This document shows, piece by piece, positions 59,350 to 64,000 of a DNA stretch of 64,000 nt. The notes beneath the pieces are model-generated. The model searched no databases and was not told where the DNA came from. It saw nothing but the letters and a program-made list of their open reading frames with translations. Position 1 is the stretch's first letter. Each line of letters starts with the position of its first letter. Origin of the DNA: Pseudomonas lijiangensis (lineage in GTDB: Bacteria > Pseudomonadota > Gammaproteobacteria > Pseudomonadales > Pseudomonadaceae); the NCBI RefSeq assembly GCF_018968705.1, contig NZ_CP076668.1:2491001-2555000 (forward strand), given 5' to 3'. A program made the translations under genes and the position numbers.

Positions 59350-62256
59350 TCAAAGCTCCTGGCGCTGGTTTTCAGGATCGAAGAAAGGCAGTTTCACCAC
59401 GGTGGCCTGGACCACGACGCCGTCCTCGACCCGGATCGGAATCTGCTGGCCGGGCGTGCTCTGATCAAAGGCGGCGTAGGCCAGGCCAATAATCTTGCCC
59501 AGGCTCTGTGAGTATTCGCAGGAGGTCACGTTGCCGCTGATGTCCGGCCCCTTGAGTACCAGATGGCCTTCCAGTGGTTGCGGGCTGGCCTTGGGCAGGG
59601 TGAAACCCACCAGCTTGCGGGTCTGTGGCTGGGCTTCAAGGATGTCCACCGAGCGGCGGCCGACAAAGAATGGCTTGGTACGGCTCACCGCCCAGCCCAT
59701 GTCGATCTCGCCGGGATGGGTCATGCCGTCGGTGTCCTGGCTGATGATCACGTGGCCTTTTTCCAGACGCAGCAGGCGCTGGGTTTCGACCCCGAAAGGA
59801 CGTATGTCGTAAGCCTTGCCGGCCTCTATCAGGGCGTCCCAGAGTTGCAGGGCATGGCGCGCCGGAACGTGGATTTCATAACCCAGCTCACCCACGAAAC
59901 CCACTCGCAACAGACGGGCCTTGATCCCGGCCACAGTGCCTTGACGCACTGCCAGATACGGGAAGCCTTCGGCGGAAAGATCCAGGTCGGAGCAGACTTT
60001 TTCCAGGACCTTGCGCGAGTCCGGCCCGGCCACGTTGACGGCTGAAATCGCCGCAGTGACGTTGGCGATATCAACGTTCAGACGCCATTGGGCGTTCCAC
60101 TTCAGCATCTGCTGATAGATACGATCCACGCCGCTGGTGGTGGCGGTGACGTAGAAATGGTTGTCGGCGAAACGTGCACAGACGCCATCGTCGATGACCA
60201 CGCCATGCTCGTTGGTCATCAATGCATAACGCGAACGGCCCACCGGCTGCTTGAGAAAGGCAAAGGTGTACATGCGATTGAGCAGTTCGGCGGCGTCCGG
60301 GCCGCGTACATCCAGCCCGCCGAGCGTCGAGACGTCGATGATGCCGACCTTGTTACGCACGTGCAGGGCTTCTGCCTGCATGCAGGTGTCACGTTCGTTC
60401 GGCTTGCCGTAGTACGCGGGACGCTGCCAGATGCCAGCGGGCATCATCTTCGCTCCCGCTTCTACGTGCCGTTTGTGCATCGGTGTCTGCCGGTACGGAT
60501 CGAAAGCCCGCCCTGCGACGTGGGCCAGCTTTTCGGCCTCGAAAGGCGGGCGGGCAGTGGTGACGCCGGTTTCGCTGATACTGCGTTGTGTCGAAGACGC
60601 GACCAGACGGGCTGTCGGCAACGCCGAGTGCCGACCTTGGGACGGCCCCATGCCGACCGTGGAATAGCGCTTGACCAGTTGCACATCGCGGTAGCCGATG
60701 CGCGTGGCATTGATGATGTCGCGCACTTGCAGGTCTTCGTCGAAGTCGACGAAATCCTTGCCCTTTGGATGAGGAAAGATAGGCCAGGCAAAGTTGACGC
60801 GGGCTTCGGTGCGCAGAGGCTGCGGGCTGGTGTCGAGTTCCAGGCCCAGCGCGGCAACCACTTCGGCGCTGGCATGGATGGCATCGGCCAGCACGTTGTC
60901 CAGCGCATGATAGCCATGCACCGAACCGGCGACATTCAGGTTTTTCGGCAGGCCGCTCAGGGTGAATTCCGACAGTTGATCGTCATAGCTCAACTTGCCG
61001 CCTGCCTGGCACAGCAACTGATAGACCGGCATGTAGCCGCCGGACATGCACAGCAGATCGCACTCGACGGTCAGGCCGTTATTGGCGACCTGACCCTGGC
61101 CGGTGATTTTGCGCAGATCCGCGCCGCTTACATGGCGCATGCCTTTTTCATGCAGCGCTTCATAAACAGTTGTGCTGGGGTGGCAAGGGATACCGCGTTT
61201 TTTCAAGGCATCGAGAAGGGCTCTGTCTACAGGGTTGGCGCGCATGTCGGCCACGGCGACGACTTCCACGCCCTGATCATGCAAGTCCAGAGCAGCCAGA
61301 TAACCGTCATCGTTACCGGTCAGGATCACGGCGCGTTTGCCGGGTTTGACGGCATACAGCTTCATCAGGCGCTGGGCGGCGCTGGTCAGCATCACGCCGG
61401 GCAGGTCGTTGTTGCGGAAAATCACCGGCTGGTCGAACGAGCCGCTGCACACCAGGCAGTGGGTCGCCCGTACTTTGTACATGCGCTTGCCCTGAATGAC
61501 CGGCAGGTAGTTATCGGTGAACCAGGCGTTGCAGGTGGCTTGCTTGAGCACGTGAATATTGGCGTGACCTTCCACCGCATCGACCAGGTTGCGCCGCAGC
61601 TTTTCGCCACGCTGGCCTTCGATGTCAAAGCGGGCATAGGTCAGCGAGCCACCGAGAATAGGCTGCTGTTCGATCAGCAGGACTTTGGCACCGGCATTGG
61701 CGGCAGTCAGTGCCGCCTGCAGGCCAGCCGGACCCGCGCCGATAATGGCCAGATCGGTGAACAGGTAAGCCTTGTCGTAATACTCGGGCTGGAATTCAAG
61801 GTCCAGCACACCCAGCCCGGCTTTCTTGCGGATGATCGGCTCCCAGACCTTCCACATGCCCCTGGGCTTGTAGAACGAACGGTAATAGAAGCCCACCGGC
61901 ATGAATTTCGAGAACTTGCCCAGATAGGCGTCCTTGTCGTTGTCCAGCGAGCCGTTGAAATTCTGCCCGGTCACTTGCAGGCCGGCTTCGAGTGCATGGG
62001 TATCGGCCAGCACGTTGGGTTCGCTGGGCAACTGGATCAGCGTATTGGCATCTTGGCCGGCCATGGTCAGCGGGCCACGCGGGCGGTGGTATTTGAACGA
62101 GCGCGACAGCAGGAAGCGACCGTTGGCGAGGAGGGCGCTGGCGATGCTGTCGCCTTGCAGGCCCTGATAGGACTTGCCGTCAAAGCTGAAGGTCAGCGGC
62201 TGATTGCGATCGATCAACAGGCCCATGGGGGCCGGCAGGCGGGTCAGGGTGCTCAT
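59350..62256 (-). CDS. soxA: Sarcosine oxidase alpha subunit-like protein
   Basis: A 968-residue SoxA-family subunit: an N-terminal ferredoxin-like domain without cluster Cys (LTFSFDGKSYQGLQGDSIAS ... SFKYHRPRG), an NAD/FAD domain with GAGPAGLQAA from 173, and a C-terminal aminomethyltransferase (GcvT-like) domain of about 370 residues ending in KLPFFDPENQ. This subunit binds tetrahydrofolate and FAD/NAD in the heterotetramer. It overlaps soxD by 4 bp. A role in oxidising sarcosine or a related N-methyl amine and passing the one-carbon unit to folate fits with folD upstream. Confidence 0.88.
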   Translation of the reverse strand: MSTLTRLPAPMGLLIDRNQPLTFSFDGKSYQGLQGDSIASALLANGRFLLSRSFKYHRPRGPLTMAGQDANTLIQLPSEPNVLADTHALEAGLQVTGQNFNGSLDNDKDAYLGKFSKFMPVGFYYRSFYKPRGMWKVWEPIIRKKAGLGVLDLEFQPEYYDKAYLFTDLAIIGAGPAGLQAALTAANAGAKVLLIEQQPILGGSLTYARFDIEGQRGEKLRRNLVDAVEGHANIHVLKQATCNAWFTDNYLPVIQGKRMYKVRATHCLVCSGSFDQPVIFRNNDLPGVMLTSAAQRLMKLYAVKPGKRAVILTGNDDGYLAALDLHDQGVEVVAVADMRANPVDRALLDALKKRGIPCHPSTTVYEALHEKGMRHVSGADLRKITGQGQVANNGLTVECDLLCMSGGYMPVYQLLCQAGGKLSYDDQLSEFTLSGLPKNLNVAGSVHGYHALDNVLADAIHASAEVVAALGLELDTSPQPLRTEARVNFAWPIFPHPKGKDFVDFDEDLQVRDIINATRIGYRDVQLVKRYSTVGMGPSQGRHSALPTARLVASSTQRSISETGVTTARPPFEAEKLAHVAGRAFDPYRQTPMHKRHVEAGAKMMPAGIWQRPAYYGKPNERDTCMQAEALHVRNKVGIIDVSTLGGLDVRGPDAAELLNRMYTFAFLKQPVGRSRYALMTNEHGVVIDDGVCARFADNHFYVTATTSGVDRIYQQMLKWNAQWRLNVDIANVTAAISAVNVAGPDSRKVLEKVCSDLDLSAEGFPYLAVRQGTVAGIKARLLRVGFVGELGYEIHVPARHALQLWDALIEAGKAYDIRPFGVETQRLLRLEKGHVIISQDTDGMTHPGEIDMGWAVSRTKPFFVGRRSVDILEAQPQTRKLVGFTLPKASPQPLEGHLVLKGPDISGNVTSCEYSQSLGKIIGLAYAAFDQSTPGQQIPIRVEDGVVVQATVVKLPFFDPENQRQEL

Positions 62257-62558
62257 CCTGCGATCTCCTTGGACGGGGCCGGTGTGAAATCGACACGGGC
62301 AGTAAAGATTTCCCGTGGGTCGAAGGTGCGGATGATTTCGTCACTGGCGGTATGGCGCTCGGCCAGGAACCAGTAGCTGGACGGATTGTGCATCCACCAT
62401 TCGCGTACCACGCCCAGGGTGTCCTCGCTGTTGAAGACGTAATCGGCCCATTCGGCATCGGTGCAGGTCTGGGGATCGGGCATGAGCTTGAACTCGCCAC
62501 CGTAAGTGAATTCGCTGATATTGCGTGGCCCGTTGAGCGGGCATGTCATGACTTTCAT
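62253..62558 (-). CDS. soxD: Sarcosine oxidase delta subunit, zinc site incomplete
   Basis: A 101-residue SoxD-family subunit. Canonical SoxD binds one zinc through CPxCG near residues 6-9 and a His/Cys pair near 59 and 63 (from memory of the crystal structures). Here the first motif is TCPLNGPRN (Cys6 kept, position 9 is Asn) and the second is WMHNPSSYWF (His57 kept, position 61 is Ser). GPRNISEFTYGGE and DAEWADYVFN confirm the family. ATG 62558 has a weak Shine-Dalgarno. It overlaps soxA by 4 bp and follows soxB by 13 bp. Confidence 0.8.
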   Translation of the reverse strand: MKVMTCPLNGPRNISEFTYGGEFKLMPDPQTCTDAEWADYVFNSEDTLGVVREWWMHNPSSYWFLAERHTASDEIIRTFDPREIFTARVDFTPAPSKEIAG

Positions 62559-62571
62559 GTATCGCTCTCCG

Positions 62572-63813
62572 TCAGTGGCTGGCCGCTGTCGCGCCCATTT
62601 CGTTGACTTGCCGGAAGGTCGAAAAACGTTCCAGGCCAAAGGGTTTGATCAGGTCCGGCACCTTGCCGCCGCTGGCCACGAGTTCGGCCATGGTCTTGCC
62701 GCAGATGGGCGTGGCCTTGAAACCCCAAGTGCCCCAGCCTGCATCCAGGTAATAATTTTTTACCGGCGAAAGGCCCATGATCGGGCTGTAGTCCGGGGTC
62801 ATGTCGGTGATCCCGGCCCATTGGCGCATCAACTTGGCATTGGCCAGGAACGGGAACATCTCGATGGCGTGGGCCAGCAGGCTTTCCTTGAGGTCCAGGG
62901 TGGAACGGGTGTTGAACAGCGGATAAGGATCGGAGCCGCCGCCAAACACCACTTCGCCGCGACTGGTCTGCTGCACGTAACAGTGCAGGGCCGAAGAACT
63001 CACCAGCGGGTCGAGGAAGGGTTTGAACGGTTGGGTCACCATGGCTTGCAGCGGAAAGGTCTGGATCGGCGAGCGAATCCCGGCCTTTTTCATCAGTTGC
63101 GAACTCATGCCCGCCACCGCCTGCACCGCGCAGCCGCATTTGATGGTGCCGCGATTGGTCTTCACGGCAGTAATGGTGCCGTTTTCGATGACCAGTTCCT
63201 GAACCTCGGTGAGCTGATGGATCTCCACGCCGCGCTTGGCCGCCTGCTTGGCGTAACCCCAGGCCACAGCGTCGTGCCGGGCGGTGGCGCCGTCGATGTG
63301 CCACAGACCGGCGATCACCGGCAGATGGCCCGGATCGAGGTTGAGGGAAGGCACCAGCTCGCGGATCTGCTGGCGGTCGATCATCTCGGTACGACCGCCG
63401 AAGTGCTTGTTGACCTCGGCGCGCTGGCGGAACGAACGCACGGTCGCGTCGGTATGCGCCAGGGTCAGTTGCCCGCGATGGGAGTACATGATGTTGAAGT
63501 CGAATTCGTTGGACAGGCCTTCGAACATCCGCACCGATTCGGCGTAGAAACGCACGCCTTCGCTGGTGAGGTAATTGGAGCGGATGACGGCTGTGTTGCG
63601 CGCGGTATTGCCGCCGCCCAGGTAGCCTTTTTCCAGCACGGCGATATTGGTGATGCCGTGGTACTTCGACAGGTAGTACGCAGTGGCCAGACCGTGCCCG
63701 CCACCGCCGATGATCACCACGTCATAAGAGGGCTTGAGTTCCTTGGGGGCGGGCAGATCCACCTCGACCGGATACTCCGAGCTGAGCCCGTACTTCAATA
63801 GATTGAAAGGCAT
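62572..63813 (-). CDS. soxB: Sarcosine oxidase beta subunit-like protein
   Basis: A 413-residue DAO-family flavoprotein subunit that carries the catalytic oxidation site. FAD loop [16 protein letters not shown] (33-48), [20 protein letters not shown] (63-82), and [10 protein letters not shown] with His180, the position equivalent to the covalent-FMN His of SoxB, and the C-terminal [14 protein letters not shown]. Length matches SoxB (about 405-415). The start lies 19 bp inside the folD gene. A good match for the catalytic subunit although the substrate could be another N-methyl glycine or amine. Confidence 0.9.
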   Translation of the reverse strand: MPFNLLKYGLSSEYPVEVDLPAPKELKPSYDVVIIGGGGHGLATAYYLSKYHGITNIAVLEKGYLGGGNTARNTAVIRSNYLTSEGVRFYAESVRMFEGLSNEFDFNIMYSHRGQLTLAHTDATVRSFRQRAEVNKHFGGRTEMIDRQQIRELVPSLNLDPGHLPVIAGLWHIDGATARHDAVAWGYAKQAAKRGVEIHQLTEVQELVIENGTITAVKTNRGTIKCGCAVQAVAGMSSQLMKKAGIRSPIQTFPLQAMVTQPFKPFLDPLVSSSALHCYVQQTSRGEVVFGGGSDPYPLFNTRSTLDLKESLLAHAIEMFPFLANAKLMRQWAGITDMTPDYSPIMGLSPVKNYYLDAGWGTWGFKATPICGKTMAELVASGGKVPDLIKPFGLERFSTFRQVNEMGATAASH

Positions 63814-64000
63814 ACGGCCTCCGATTGGCTACGTTGCGCTTGGGCCTGCTGACGGGCAGCGGTCACGGTGTTTTTCATGAGAAAAGCAATGGTCATGGGG
63901 CCGACGCCACCCGGCACGGGCGTAATGGCCGAGACTCTGGACAGCGCGCTGTCGAAATCCACATCGCCGACCAGGCGGCTGCGGTCGTTGTCCTGGATGC
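63795..64000 (-). CDS. folD: FolD, methylene-THF dehydrogenase/cyclohydrolase (C-terminal part)
   Basis: The last 67 codons of a gene continuing beyond the window. The sequence [36 protein letters not shown] contains the FolD signature PGGVGPMT and the typical C-terminal helix. The stop TGA 63797-63795 overlaps the soxB start by 19 bp. FolD interconverts methylene-, methenyl- and formyl-THF, so it fits as the gene handling the one-carbon unit released by sarcosine oxidase. A variable, Gln-rich C-terminal tail ([19 protein letters not shown]) is unusual. Confidence 0.88.
   Translation of the reverse strand, partial: IQDNDRSRLVGDVDFDSALSRVSAITPVPGGVGPMTIAFLMKNTVTAARQQAQAQRSQSEAVCLSIY

Noticed and set aside
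60088..62376. 762-codon open frame on the plus strand, antisense to soxA
   Set aside because: The composition reflects GC-rich antisense shadow of soxA; no Shine-Dalgarno, no recognisable domain, and soxA is clearly real.

Overview
The window looks like chromosome of a plant-associated Pseudomonas, most likely the P. syringae group. The evidence is an MvaU-type H-NS protein (a Pseudomonas family), AhpC/AhpF, a MexEF-OprN type efflux operon, GTGGGAG-headed REP/REPIN repeats, and a glycogen/trehalose operon in the order glgA-treZ-malQ-treY-DUF2934-glgX. Base composition is moderately GC-rich throughout. I saw no rRNA, tRNA, CRISPR array or intact insertion sequence.

Layout. 1-4.5 kb: the end of an unidentified membrane protein, an MmcQ/YjbR protein, an orphan pcaD with a LysR regulator, an azoreductase and an exported alpha/beta hydrolase. 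4.4-18.4 kb (minus strand): a tightly packed ten-gene run from glgA to a GT2 glycosyltransferase. Its first six genes build and recycle alpha-glucan and trehalose. Its last four (acyl-CoA dehydrogenase-like, PIG-L deacetylase, NodS-family methyltransferase, GT2) start on the stop codon of the preceding gene or 2 bases after it, beginning at glgX, and form an uncharacterised module that resembles Nod-factor chemistry. 19-25.3 kb: a GNAT protein, a conserved-looking 57-residue protein, then gnd-zwf-HAD-GH15, an oxidative pentose phosphate and sugar operon. 25.3-30.6 kb: a DUF1883 pair, two small lipoproteins, ugd-galU (UDP-glucuronate supply) and gor. 30.7-37.3 kb: class II aldolase, glutaminase, DUF1615 lipoprotein, DUF1810 protein, ABC exporter, aldo-keto reductase.

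37.6-41.2 kb: a TonB-dependent receptor and a lone SsuA/NMT1-type binding protein converge on one bidirectional terminator. 41.3-43.4 kb: a KfrA-like coiled-coil DNA-binding protein and a lone tyrosine recombinase diverge from a palindrome. 43.5-45.8 kb: ahpC and ahpF, with an OxyR-like site that begins at the recombinase stop codon. 46-48.2 kb: glyoxalase I, a DUF4946-like exported protein, and mvaU starting at TTG in an AT-rich stretch. 48.5-55.7 kb (minus): mexE-mexF-oprN followed by a TPR/HEAT membrane protein. 55.9-64 kb (minus): a dCache chemoreceptor, and a fully overlapping folD-soxB-soxD-soxA-soxG-iclR operon for one-carbon/methylated-glycine catabolism, whose SoxD has lost two of the four expected zinc ligands.

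The best candidate for an undescribed system is the four-gene tail of the glycogen operon (4413-7451). Secondary candidates are the KfrA/recombinase pair and the zinc-less SoxD variant. All function calls come from reading the sequence and from memory of families; no database search was run.
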